Source: Candidatus Nyctobacter psychrophilus
GTDB taxonomy: Bacteria; Vulcanimicrobiota; Vulcanimicrobiia; Vulcanimicrobiales; Vulcanimicrobiaceae
Length of the DNA: 42,263 nucleotides
Assembly: GCA_014305025.1 (NCBI GenBank)
Contig: JACRTY010000028.1
Coordinates: 1 to 42,263, forward strand
Direction of reading: 5' to 3'
Under the pieces are notes generated by a model. That model saw nothing but the letters and a program-made list of their open reading frames with translations, was not told where the DNA came from and did not search any database. Below, piece by piece: positions 33,283-40,510 of the stretch; positions within the stretch are counted from its first letter, which is position 1; every line of letters starts with the position of its first letter. A program made the position numbers and the translations under genes.

Positions 33283-33528
33283 TTACTTGAAGTAGTCCGC
33301 GTTGATTGCCGTATAGTGCTTCCACGTTTCCGGTACGTCGGAATCGGCGTAGATGGCTTCAACCGGACAGGCAGAGACGCAGGCTCCGCAATCGATGCAC
33401 ACCTCGGGATCGATGTAGAGCTGCGGGTCCGTTTCGGCGCCATGGATGCAGTCGACCGGGCACACGTCGACGCACGATTTGTCTTTCGTCCCGATGCACG
33501 GTTCGGTGATGACGTAACCCACGGCCAC
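33283..33528 (-). CDS. 7Fe ferredoxin ([3Fe-4S][4Fe-4S])
   Basis: An 81-residue ferredoxin starting VAVGYVITEPCIGTKDKSC and continuing VDVCPVDCIH, the FdxA-type first cluster motif. The second motif, CIDCGACVSACPVEAIY, carries a full 4Fe-4S set. The start is GTG 33528 (GTG 33522 is possible); the longer open frame upstream overlaps the divergent regulator region. It acts as a one-electron carrier in the cytoplasm. It heads an operon with the heme-copper-like membrane proteins and is divergent from a DUF2249-CRP regulator. Confidence 0.88.
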   Translation of the reverse strand: MAVGYVITEPCIGTKDKSCVDVCPVDCIHGAETDPQLYIDPEVCIDCGACVSACPVEAIYADSDVPETWKHYTAINADYFK

Positions 33529-33555
33529 ATTGTAGCCGCTCCGCCAAGCGTGGGG

Positions 33556-33569
33556 TTGATGCAAGTCAT
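33556..33569. promoter_or_regulatory. Imperfect FNR/CRP-type box
   Basis: TTGATGCAAGTCAT has a perfect left half (TTGAT) and a partial right half (3 of 5 bases of ATCAA) with the correct 4-nt spacer. It lies in the short divergent region between the ferredoxin gene and the CRP-family regulator, where autoregulation by that regulator would be expected. Short sites of this kind occur by chance. Confidence 0.3.
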
Positions 33570-33609
33570 TGTCTGGGGAAGCGGCCTCGCCGGACGCGAA
33601 GCGATGGGC

Positions 33610-34548
33610 ATGACTTCCAAACCCCTGCGCTCGGCGCGGCTCGATGTCCGACCGCTTCCGACGTGGGAACGGCATCCGCGCATCGAGCGCGCCTTCGACG
33701 CGCTCGCTGAAGGGGAGGCGCTAACGGTCGTAACGGATCACGAGCCGCGACCGCTGCGCTTGGGGTTCGAGCAGAAATACCCCGAGCGTTTCGTGTGGCT
33801 GCAACGCCAACTCGGCATCGCCCGTTGGGAAGTCGAGCTACGGCGTACATCGCGCGCCGAACCACTGGGTTCTCTCGCAGCCTTCTTACGCCGCTGTCCA
33901 CTGCTCTGTGATGCGTCCGACGCGACGCACCGAGCACTCGAAAAGAGCGCGACGGAAAAAACATTGGATGAGGGAACCCCTGCCGTCGAGCAAGACGCGC
34001 GCTGGCCGTATCTCGGACTAGTGCGTGCGGGCACGCTTGCTGCCATCATGGGTTCTCCAACAGGGCGCGACCAAAGTCTTTACGATGTTCTTCCATGCGA
34101 GACGTTCGGCGATATCGAAACGCTCGACGGCGGTCGAAGTGTCGCACGAATCATCGCGACGTCGGCGCCGGCGCGCGTCGTGCTCCTACCGGCCGGCATC
34201 GTCGTCGGCACGATGACCAAGGACGTCGCCGTCGCGCGTGCTCTTGCGGCCATCGCCGCGCAACGTACGCGCGCCCTAGCGGAACGGCTCTCCGATCTGA
34301 GCGCTCAGCCGGCGATCGCGCGGGTCGCCTTAGCCATTCTGCCTTTTGCCGCCCCGGATGCCGGCCTGGCGCCTTCACTTGAACCCTTACGTCGCATGAC
34401 GCAAGCGCAGCTTGCGACGATTGCGGGCACCGCTAAAGAAGTCGCCGCCCGCGCCGTCGCGCACCTCGAAGCCTCGGGAGCCGTCGAGCGCGCCAGAGGC
34501 CGCATTGCGCGCGTCGATCGCCGTAAACTTCAAGAGTTCTTAAGCTGA
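33610..34548 (+). CDS. CRP/FNR-family regulator with N-terminal DUF2249 domain
   Basis: About 312 residues. The N-terminal 80 residues are a DUF2249 domain (ARLDVRPLPTWERHPRIERAF, EGEALTVVTDHEPRPLRLGFEQ, YPERFVW), a small TusA-like fold often found next to hemerythrin, nitrite and nitric oxide genes. The middle is a cyclic-nucleotide-type beta barrel without obvious cAMP residues (LGLVRAGTLAAIMGSPTGRDQSLYDVLPCETFGDIE). The C-terminus is an HTH_Crp helix-turn-helix (MTQAQLATIAGTAKEVAARAVAHLEASGAVER). No FNR-type N-terminal Cys cluster is seen. Start options are ATG 33610, 33604 or 33559. Redox or NO sensing is inferred from context. Confidence 0.8.
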   Translation: MTSKPLRSARLDVRPLPTWERHPRIERAFDALAEGEALTVVTDHEPRPLRLGFEQKYPERFVWLQRQLGIARWEVELRRTSRAEPLGSLAAFLRRCPLLCDASDATHRALEKSATEKTLDEGTPAVEQDARWPYLGLVRAGTLAAIMGSPTGRDQSLYDVLPCETFGDIETLDGGRSVARIIATSAPARVVLLPAGIVVGTMTKDVAVARALAAIAAQRTRALAERLSDLSAQPAIARVALAILPFAAPDAGLAPSLEPLRRMTQAQLATIAGTAKEVAARAVAHLEASGAVERARGRIARVDRRKLQEFLS

Positions 34549-34563
34549 GTAACCGCCCGTAGC

Positions 34564-35184
34564 CTACATCCAGCGATCGAGGGGGCTGCTGTCGTCGTGC
34601 GCTCGCACGATGCTGATGGTAAAGTGCGGTCCGGAAGCGGCATGCTTTTCGAGATGGTGCGTTAGAAGACCGAGCGCTTCGAGCAGCGTGGCGTTTGATA
34701 AGGGACCGCAGTCGCTGGGCTCCAGCTGCGCCTCCTCAATGAGTCCGGCGGCCGTCCGGCGTGCCTGCTCATCATCCCCGCAATAATATCCCGAAACGTA
34801 GCCGCTTCGGCTCTCGGCACCGCCGCGCTTGAAAACGCGCTGCAATGTTGCAAACGTGATGACGTTCAACGCCTTCACGACCGATGCCCGCGGACACGCC
34901 TGTGCGACTTGCTCTGCGATCGAGGCGGAGCCCGAGCGCAATTCGGGTACGTTCTTCACGTTGCTGCAATCGATGATGACTTTACCGTCGAGATGCCTTG
35001 CGAACATCGCGATATCGTCCACGCGGGCGTCCCCGAGATCGAGCAGAATGACATCGGCTTGGATCGGTTGATTCATCTCGACGATCGCGTCGAACGAGGT
35101 GCCGTCCGTGTCATGGCCATTCGCCGACCAACGGTCAAGGAGCGCGTGACCTTTGTCACCCGCATTGATCGCCACAATCCGCAC
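34564..35184 (-). CDS. NADP-binding F420-reductase-like oxidoreductase
   Basis: A 206-residue Rossmann protein resembling the NADPH-dependent F420 reductase/NPD family: DVILLDLGDARVDDIAMF, GKVIIDCSN, RASVVKALNVITFATL, GYYCGDDEQARRTAAGLIEEA, LEPSDCGPLSNATLLEALGLL. The usual GxGxxG of the first loop is NAGDKG, so the first glycine is lost, and cofactor binding may be altered. The start is GTG 35184. It is convergent with the CRP regulator (15 nt apart) and lies 24 nt downstream of the NADH dehydrogenase gene, so it is probably the last gene of that operon. Confidence 0.7.
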   Translation of the reverse strand: MRIVAINAGDKGHALLDRWSANGHDTDGTSFDAIVEMNQPIQADVILLDLGDARVDDIAMFARHLDGKVIIDCSNVKNVPELRSGSASIAEQVAQACPRASVVKALNVITFATLQRVFKRGGAESRSGYVSGYYCGDDEQARRTAAGLIEEAQLEPSDCGPLSNATLLEALGLLTHHLEKHAASGPHFTISIVRAHDDSSPLDRWM

Positions 35185-35208
35185 TGTTAGGAACCGGCCT
35201 TTCAGATT

Positions 35209-36549
35209 CTAACGGTTTAGCTTTACGAGTGGTTCGAATGGGTGCCGCGCTTCACCGCCGTGGCCGCGTTCGGTATAGAGACGAATCTCGGCAATGTCGC
35301 GAGGGAAAACGAGACCGAGCGTCCAGTCGAGCGCAACGCGCACCCGCCGATCCCAACCCGGTAGCCGCAGCAGATAGTACGTCCGCCACAGCGCCCACGC
35401 GAGGAACCCAGTCAAGACGAACCCGCCGGGAAACGCGGCGACCCCGCGGCGCGCGCCGAGCGACGCCATTGTGCCGAGACTGTGGAAAACGAACGGGCGC
35501 GTCGGTTCGCCGCGTACGGTCGCGATGATATTGTCGGCAAGCGCCGGACCCTCGCGCAAGGCGTGCTGCGCCGTTTGCGGATACCACGCGGTGCGATCGT
35601 TCTGCTGCGCGTCGTCCTTCGTCGGGATCCAGGCGCAGTCGCCCACCGCCCAGACGTTCGAGCGCCCGAAGACCGACATGTCACGCCCCGTGATGATGCC
35701 GAGGTTGCGCGCGTGTTCGATGCCCGGCAGATCGCGCATCACGGGCGAGGGACGTACGCCGGCACTCCAGATCACCGTTGCCGTCGGCAGCCGCCGTCCG
35801 GACTCCAGATCGATGCCGTCGGCATCGATGCCTTTGACGCCGTCGCCGACGATGAGTTCGACCTTGCGCCGCTGCAGGTTGCGCATCGTGTAGCGCCCCA
35901 TTTGCGGCGGGAGGTCGGGCATCAGTGCCTGCCCGGCCTCGATCAGCAGCAAGCGCACGTCGGCGAGATACAGTGGCGGATAATAGCGAATGATGGAGTG
36001 GAAGAGATCGACGAGTTCGCCGGCCGCCTCGCAGCCGGTGTAGCCGCCGCCGACGAAGGTAAACGTGAGCAACCGCTCCCGTGCAGGACCGGCGGCCGTG
36101 ACGACGGCTTGCTCGAGCGCAGCGATGATCCGATTGCGCAGCGCTTCTGCGTCTTCGAGCGTCTTGAGGGGAAGCGTGTAGTCGTCGACGCCGGGAATGT
36201 TGAACGTCGAGGTCACGCTGCCGAGCGCGAGCACGAGATGATCGTAGGTGAGCCGCGCGACATCGCCGGTGACGGGATGACGCGCTTCGACCGCGCGGCC
36301 GTCCAGATCGATGCGCGTGACCTCACCGAGCACGAAGCGCGTGCGGTGCAATTGCGCGCGCACCGGCGTCACGACGTGGCGCAGTTCGATGCCGCCGCTC
36401 GATACCTCCGGGAGCATCGGTGTGAAGACCGTGTAGTTCTCGCGGCTCACGAGCGCGATCTGCGCTTCGCCGGGATGCAGCCGGCGCTCGAGGCGTGCGG
36501 CGGCCGCGACGCCGGCGAAACCGCCGCCGAGGATGACGATGCGTGTCAT
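35209..36549 (-). CDS. ndh: Type II NADH dehydrogenase (NDH-2)
   Basis: A 446-residue flavoprotein with two dinucleotide folds: RIVILGGGFAGVAAAARLE (FAD) and TFTFVGGGYTGCEAAGELVD (NADH). Further signatures are NYTVFTPMLPEVSSGGIELRHV in outline, DHLVLALGSVTSTFNIPGV, VIWSAGVRPSP, VWAVGDCAWIP and YPQTAQHALREGPALADNI. The C-terminal segment GFVLTGFLAWALWRTYYLLRLPGW is amphipathic and anchors the enzyme to the membrane. It passes electrons from NADH to quinone without pumping protons. ATG 36549 overlaps the hemerythrin stop (ATGA), so the two are translationally coupled. Confidence 0.92.
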   Translation of the reverse strand: MTRIVILGGGFAGVAAAARLERRLHPGEAQIALVSRENYTVFTPMLPEVSSGGIELRHVVTPVRAQLHRTRFVLGEVTRIDLDGRAVEARHPVTGDVARLTYDHLVLALGSVTSTFNIPGVDDYTLPLKTLEDAEALRNRIIAALEQAVVTAAGPARERLLTFTFVGGGYTGCEAAGELVDLFHSIIRYYPPLYLADVRLLLIEAGQALMPDLPPQMGRYTMRNLQRRKVELIVGDGVKGIDADGIDLESGRRLPTATVIWSAGVRPSPVMRDLPGIEHARNLGIITGRDMSVFGRSNVWAVGDCAWIPTKDDAQQNDRTAWYPQTAQHALREGPALADNIIATVRGEPTRPFVFHSLGTMASLGARRGVAAFPGGFVLTGFLAWALWRTYYLLRLPGWDRRVRVALDWTLGLVFPRDIAEIRLYTERGHGGEARHPFEPLVKLNR

Positions 36550-37058
36550 TCGTGTTCGGCGATGTAGTTTTTGGGGTCCTTATCCACCGCCTTGACACCC
36601 GCGACGTGAACGGCTTCAAAGGCGGCGAACGCTACGGCAAGGTCATGCCGTCGCTGCAAGCCGGCGTGCCGGCGAACGTCGGTCAGGCCCTCGCGCTCCT
36701 CCTCAGCCATGTGCTCGCTATTGGCTTCATTGGCGGCGGCGACCGCCTTGAACCAGCCGTCGCTGCCGATTGCCTGCGCTCCGACCGCACGCACCGCGTC
36801 GCGGATTTCATTGTGGTCGCGGATCGCATCTTCGGTTTCCTCGCCGGCGTTGTCTTTGCCGCCCGCTCCCTCCCCCACGCGCAAGAGCGCCGGGTAAAAC
36901 ACCTGTTCCTCGGCCTCGGCGTGCACCTCCAGAAACGCCGCCAGACGTCCCCAGATCGCCGTGAGGGCGGCGGTATCATCCGGTTCGAGCTGCTCGAGAA
37001 TCGCAAAGAGACGGCGCTGCTCGTGGTGATCGTCAAGGATAAGTTGCGTTATGTCCAC
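36546..37058 (-). CDS. Hemerythrin HHE-domain protein
   Basis: A 170-residue four-helix bundle with the expected metal-ligand pattern: LILDDHHEQRRLF, LEVHAEAEEQVFYPAL, AIRDHNEIRDAV and SEHMAEEEREGL. Such proteins bind a di-iron centre and handle oxygen, NO or iron. GTG 37058 is chosen because GAGGAG lies 9 nt upstream; the open frame beyond it overlaps the divergent gene. It sits first in an operon with NDH-2 and an F420-reductase-like gene. Confidence 0.85.
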   Translation of the reverse strand: MDITQLILDDHHEQRRLFAILEQLEPDDTAALTAIWGRLAAFLEVHAEAEEQVFYPALLRVGEGAGGKDNAGEETEDAIRDHNEIRDAVRAVGAQAIGSDGWFKAVAAANEANSEHMAEEEREGLTDVRRHAGLQRRHDLAVAFAAFEAVHVAGVKAVDKDPKNYIAEHE

Positions 37059-37095
37059 GACTGTGGTCTCCTCATTGGTGTCAAAGGAGTTCCCC

Positions 37096-37527
37096 ATGAG
37101 CGAGCCCACCCAAGGCGACGTCCTCGTAAAATTGAGCGATACCCACCTCATGCTTTCCGATCCCGAGCAAGACATCCGCGACCGTACGGTGATCGATCAG
37201 CACGGCGACGAGATCGGGCACGTCAGCGGCCTGTTCATCGATCCCGCCGAGAAGAAGATTCGGCTCTTGGAAGTCGCCGCCGGCGGTTTCCTCGGTCTTG
37301 GCGAGCGGCACTTTCTCGTCCCGGTCGAGGCGGTCTCAAGCCTAACGCCGGATGAGGTGCGCATCGATCAGACGCGCGAGCACGTCGCTAACTCGCCCGC
37401 CTACGATCCCGCTCTGGCCGAGATGCAAGCACGCGACTATTTGGCGGCGCAATACGGCCATTACGGATACCCGCCGTATTGGGACGGCGGTCCGGTCAAC
37501 CCCGGCCTCGGCTACCCGATCATCTGA
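37096..37527 (+). CDS. PRC-barrel domain protein
   Basis: A 143-residue protein with ATG 37096 preceded by an excellent AAAGGAG 6 nt upstream. The PRC-barrel spans about residues 30-90 (VIDQHGDEIGHVSGLFIDPA, KIRLLEVAAGGFLGLGERHFLVPVEAV). A Tyr/Gly/Pro-rich tail (AAQYGHYGYPPYWDGGPVNPG) follows. PRC barrels bind partner proteins or RNA and are common in stress-linked cytoplasmic proteins. It is divergent from the hemerythrin gene and overlaps the convergent exonuclease gene by 8 nt. Confidence 0.85.
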   Translation: MSEPTQGDVLVKLSDTHLMLSDPEQDIRDRTVIDQHGDEIGHVSGLFIDPAEKKIRLLEVAAGGFLGLGERHFLVPVEAVSSLTPDEVRIDQTREHVANSPAYDPALAEMQARDYLAAQYGHYGYPPYWDGGPVNPGLGYPII

Positions 37528-38305
37528 AGGTTTCGGCTGCGACGTTCGGCTCGCGAAGGAAGCGTTCGTCCACGAACCCTCCCTTCGCGGCGAGGTCGAG
37601 GTTGGCGCGAAGCATGTTGATGAGGATGCAGCCCTGCTCGATCGCGTCGTCGAGCGCGACGTGAGTATGAGGCAAATCGGCGTCGATCCACTCGGGCGGA
37701 TACTGCCGTTTCCCGACTTGGCGGTATTGTCGCTTCATGACGGCGGCAGCGTAGCTGCGCAGGTCGAGGCTTGCAAAACCGACTGGACTTTCGCCGAGAT
37801 AGCGCTGGAAATAATAGTACATGAACGTAAAATCGAACCCGCTCGGCGCACCGCAGATGACGGGTTTCCCGAAGCGGCGCATGTCGTCGAGCCATGCTTT
37901 GGCGTCGATCATGGCGATGCGCGGGCCGACGAGATCTTCACGACACTTGCGGTAGGCTTCGGCCTGTGCTTCTTGCGCCCACCAGTTCATCGTCCGTTCG
38001 TCCAGACCCGCGCCGTCCATCAATTCCAGATTTCGTGAGAACGTGCCGACGAGTTGCTTGTCGAGCGTGAACGCGGCAAGCCCGAAGCTGAGCATTGAGA
38101 ACAGGCCCGGACACGGGCCGTTCGCTTCGACGTCGCAGGACACGTAGAGTTCGGCCGTAGGCTGCTGCTGTTGCGGTGCGATGCCGTTTGGTTTGGCATG
38201 AACGTGCGAGCGTCCCTCCGCAACCTGCGCCGGAACAAAGAGCAGGGCAGGAACCGCCCCGCGTTTATGCCATTGAACGCTACGTGATGGAAGTGGCCGC
38301 CGCAT
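37520..38305 (-). CDS. DEDD-type 3'-5' exonuclease-like protein
   Basis: Up to 261 residues. The exonuclease core begins YVSCDVEANGPCPG, with the DxE pair of ExoI. It continues with FGLAAFTLD, DDMRRFGKPVICGAPSGFDF (third acidic residue) and THVALDDAIEQG (ExoIII His-x5-Asp-like, DEDDh), giving a plausible two-metal site. It could be an RNase T/oligoribonuclease relative or a repair exonuclease. The start is uncertain: ATG 38305 has no ribosome site and overlaps the divergent gene by 2 nt; GTG 38143, just before the core, is the alternative. Confidence 0.75.
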   Translation of the reverse strand: MRRPLPSRSVQWHKRGAVPALLFVPAQVAEGRSHVHAKPNGIAPQQQQPTAELYVSCDVEANGPCPGLFSMLSFGLAAFTLDKQLVGTFSRNLELMDGAGLDERTMNWWAQEAQAEAYRKCREDLVGPRIAMIDAKAWLDDMRRFGKPVICGAPSGFDFTFMYYYFQRYLGESPVGFASLDLRSYAAAVMKRQYRQVGKRQYPPEWIDADLPHTHVALDDAIEQGCILINMLRANLDLAAKGGFVDERFLREPNVAAETFR

Positions 38306-39215
38306 GAGTGCGACGCGTGCGTTGCTCGGTGAACTGATTGACGACGCCGGCCTCTTTCCTCCGGCTCAACTCGCAATGGCCGACGCAATCGCCGCCCACG
38401 AGCGCGCGCAAGCGGGCGAAGCGTACTGGATGCAGGGTCGCTTCGTCGTTCCGGCGTCACGCCTGGCCGAACTGCGCGCGCATCTGGATGATTCACCCGA
38501 TCCATTTCCGATAAGCGTCGTGCTGGACGGAGACGTAGCGGAAGCCCTCGTAACGGCCGCGCGCGAGGCGCAGCGCGACAAGCGGATTTCGATCGAAGCG
38601 CTCGAAGTGCGGGCAGCGCAGATCGCTTCGCATCCCGGCGGCGGATTCATGGCGTTCGATGAAGCATGCACCGCAGCCGGCTTGCCGTCCGCAGTCGTCA
38701 AGTACGTTGAGTGCTCGCTCGACGCCGACCCCAAGCCGGAGCTGGCCGCGCTCCGCGACGCCATCGATGCCGGACGTCCGGTGTGCGCCAAAGTGCGCTG
38801 CGGCGGTGTGACGGCCGATGCGATGCCCGATGCGCGCCGGCTCGCGAGTTTCATCGCCGTTGCCAAATCGCAGGGAGTGCCGTTCAAGGCGACGGCGGGA
38901 CTCCATCACCCGATTCGTCACCATAATGACGCGGTCGGCTTTACGATGCATGGGTTCTTGAACGTTATCGGTGGAGCGGTGTTGCTCTTTGCGGATGCAC
39001 TCGATCAAGTGGCGCTGAAGGACATGCTCGAGGATGATGAGCCGGCGCACTTTCGTCTCAACGAAGAAGCGTTCGCATGGAACGGCGTCGCGGCCGATGC
39101 GTCGGCGATCGGCGCAGCTCGCGCTGCGTTCGTGCACTCGTACGGAAGCTGCAGCTTCGACGAGCCGGTCGACGACCTGTGCGCCCTCGGCATGCTGAGC
39201 GCGGGTGCGACGTGA
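38304..39215 (+). CDS. Conserved protein of unknown function coupled to FahA
   Basis: A 303-residue soluble protein. It begins MSATRALLGELIDDAGLFPPA and has regularly spaced strand-like segments (ISVVLDGD, ISIEALEVR, VVKYVECSLD, VCAKVRCGG, VPFKATAGLHHP, FTMHGFLNVIGG) separated by helices, a pattern suggesting a TIM-type barrel. The KVRCGG and FKATAGLHHPIRHH segments are rich in potential catalytic residues. I recognise it only as a conserved hypothetical family. Its stop overlaps the fahA start (GTGA), implying a shared mRNA and a role in tyrosine/homogentisate catabolism. Since no maleylacetoacetate isomerase is seen, that step is one candidate, by inference. Confidence 0.7.
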   Translation: MSATRALLGELIDDAGLFPPAQLAMADAIAAHERAQAGEAYWMQGRFVVPASRLAELRAHLDDSPDPFPISVVLDGDVAEALVTAAREAQRDKRISIEALEVRAAQIASHPGGGFMAFDEACTAAGLPSAVVKYVECSLDADPKPELAALRDAIDAGRPVCAKVRCGGVTADAMPDARRLASFIAVAKSQGVPFKATAGLHHPIRHHNDAVGFTMHGFLNVIGGAVLLFADALDQVALKDMLEDDEPAHFRLNEEAFAWNGVAADASAIGAARAAFVHSYGSCSFDEPVDDLCALGMLSAGAT

Positions 39216-40483
39216 GTCCGAGCGTCCGGATTGGGATCTCACCTGATTCCGGTTTTCCGCTTGAGAACTTGCCTTACGGCGCGTTCGTGCGCGACACGGG
39301 TGAAGCGCCACGTCTCGGCGTCGCGCTCGGCGAGGCGATCGTCGACGTACAAGAACTGGCGCGCGCGGGCCTGTTCGATGAAACGCTGGACGGCGCGCGC
39401 GCGGTCCTGTCGGCGGCCAACGTCAACCCGTTACTGGCCCGGGGCGTACCCGCGTGGAAAGCGGTGCGCGCGCGACTCGCCCAACTGTTGCGTGCGGGAA
39501 ACGACGAACTGCAGCGCGCCGGGATCGCCGATTCGGCGTTCGTCTTTCAGCGCGACGTTGCCATGGCGCTGCCGCTCGCCGTCGGTGACTATGTCGATTT
39601 TTATTCGTCGCTCGAGCATGCGACCAATCTCGGACGCATCATGCGGCCCGATGGCGAGCCGTTGCTACCGAACTGGCGCTGGCTGCCGATCGGCTATCAC
39701 GGGCGCGCGGGAACCGTCGTGCCGAGCGGAACGCCGATCGTGCGGCCGTGTGGACAAACGAAAGCGCCGACGGCGAAGGAACCCACGTATGGCCCGACGC
39801 GCATGCTCGATTTCGAATTGGAGCTTGCCTTCGTGACGGGCGACGGGCCGCCCCTTGGTACGCGAATTCCAGCGGAGCATGCGCGCGAATGCATCTTCGG
39901 TGTTGCCCTGCTCAACGATTGGAGTGCGCGCGACATCCAAGGCTGGGAGTATCAACCGCTGGGGCCATTTCTCGCGAAATCGTTTGCGTCGTCGCTCGGC
40001 TCGTGGATCGTTCCGCTCGAAGCGCTGGAACCATACCGCGTTGAGGGACCCCGCCAAGAGCCGCCTGCCATGTCACATCTTGCTGCGTCCGATCGCCAGA
40101 ACTACGATATCGGTCTCGAAGCGACGCTGACGTCGGCCCGCATGCGCGAGGACGGCATTGCGCCGCTTACGATAACGCGCACGAATTTTCGCGACATGTA
40201 TTGGAGCATGGCGCAGCAGCTCGCGCACGCAACCAGCAACGGTGCCCGCGTTCGTGCCGGCGATCTGTTCGGATCGGGCACGATCTCCGGACGCGATTCC
40301 GGCAGTTACGGGAGTCTCATCGAACTGACGTGGCGGGGAGCGCATCCGCTCACGCTGCCCGACGGCACGCAGCGCGCGTTCCTCGAGGATGGCGACGAAC
40401 TCACGTTGCACGGTGTGGCGGCCTCCGCCGGTAAGCCGCGAATCAGCCTTGGCAGCGTTCGTGGGATCGTGCTGCCGAGTTAG
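39212..40483 (+). CDS. fahA: Fumarylacetoacetase
   Basis: A 423-residue enzyme, close to the usual length, that splits fumarylacetoacetate to fumarate and acetoacetate, the last step of tyrosine breakdown. It has an N-terminal SH3-like domain (ENLPYGAFVRDTGEAPRLGVALGE) and a C-terminal FAH domain with metal and active-site elements DYVDFYSSLEHATNLGR, WRWLPIGYHGRAG, MLDFELELAFVTGDG, LLNDWSARDIQGWEYQPLG, GPFLAKSF and GDLFGSGTISG. GTG 39212 overlaps the upstream stop (GTGA). HppD and HmgA are 10-14 kb away on the other strand. Confidence 0.94.
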   Translation: MSPSVRIGISPDSGFPLENLPYGAFVRDTGEAPRLGVALGEAIVDVQELARAGLFDETLDGARAVLSAANVNPLLARGVPAWKAVRARLAQLLRAGNDELQRAGIADSAFVFQRDVAMALPLAVGDYVDFYSSLEHATNLGRIMRPDGEPLLPNWRWLPIGYHGRAGTVVPSGTPIVRPCGQTKAPTAKEPTYGPTRMLDFELELAFVTGDGPPLGTRIPAEHARECIFGVALLNDWSARDIQGWEYQPLGPFLAKSFASSLGSWIVPLEALEPYRVEGPRQEPPAMSHLAASDRQNYDIGLEATLTSARMREDGIAPLTITRTNFRDMYWSMAQQLAHATSNGARVRAGDLFGSGTISGRDSGSYGSLIELTWRGAHPLTLPDGTQRAFLEDGDELTLHGVAASAGKPRISLGSVRGIVLPS

Positions 40484-40510
40484 GCAAGCTGCTGTGCGCC
40501 GGCGCGAGAA

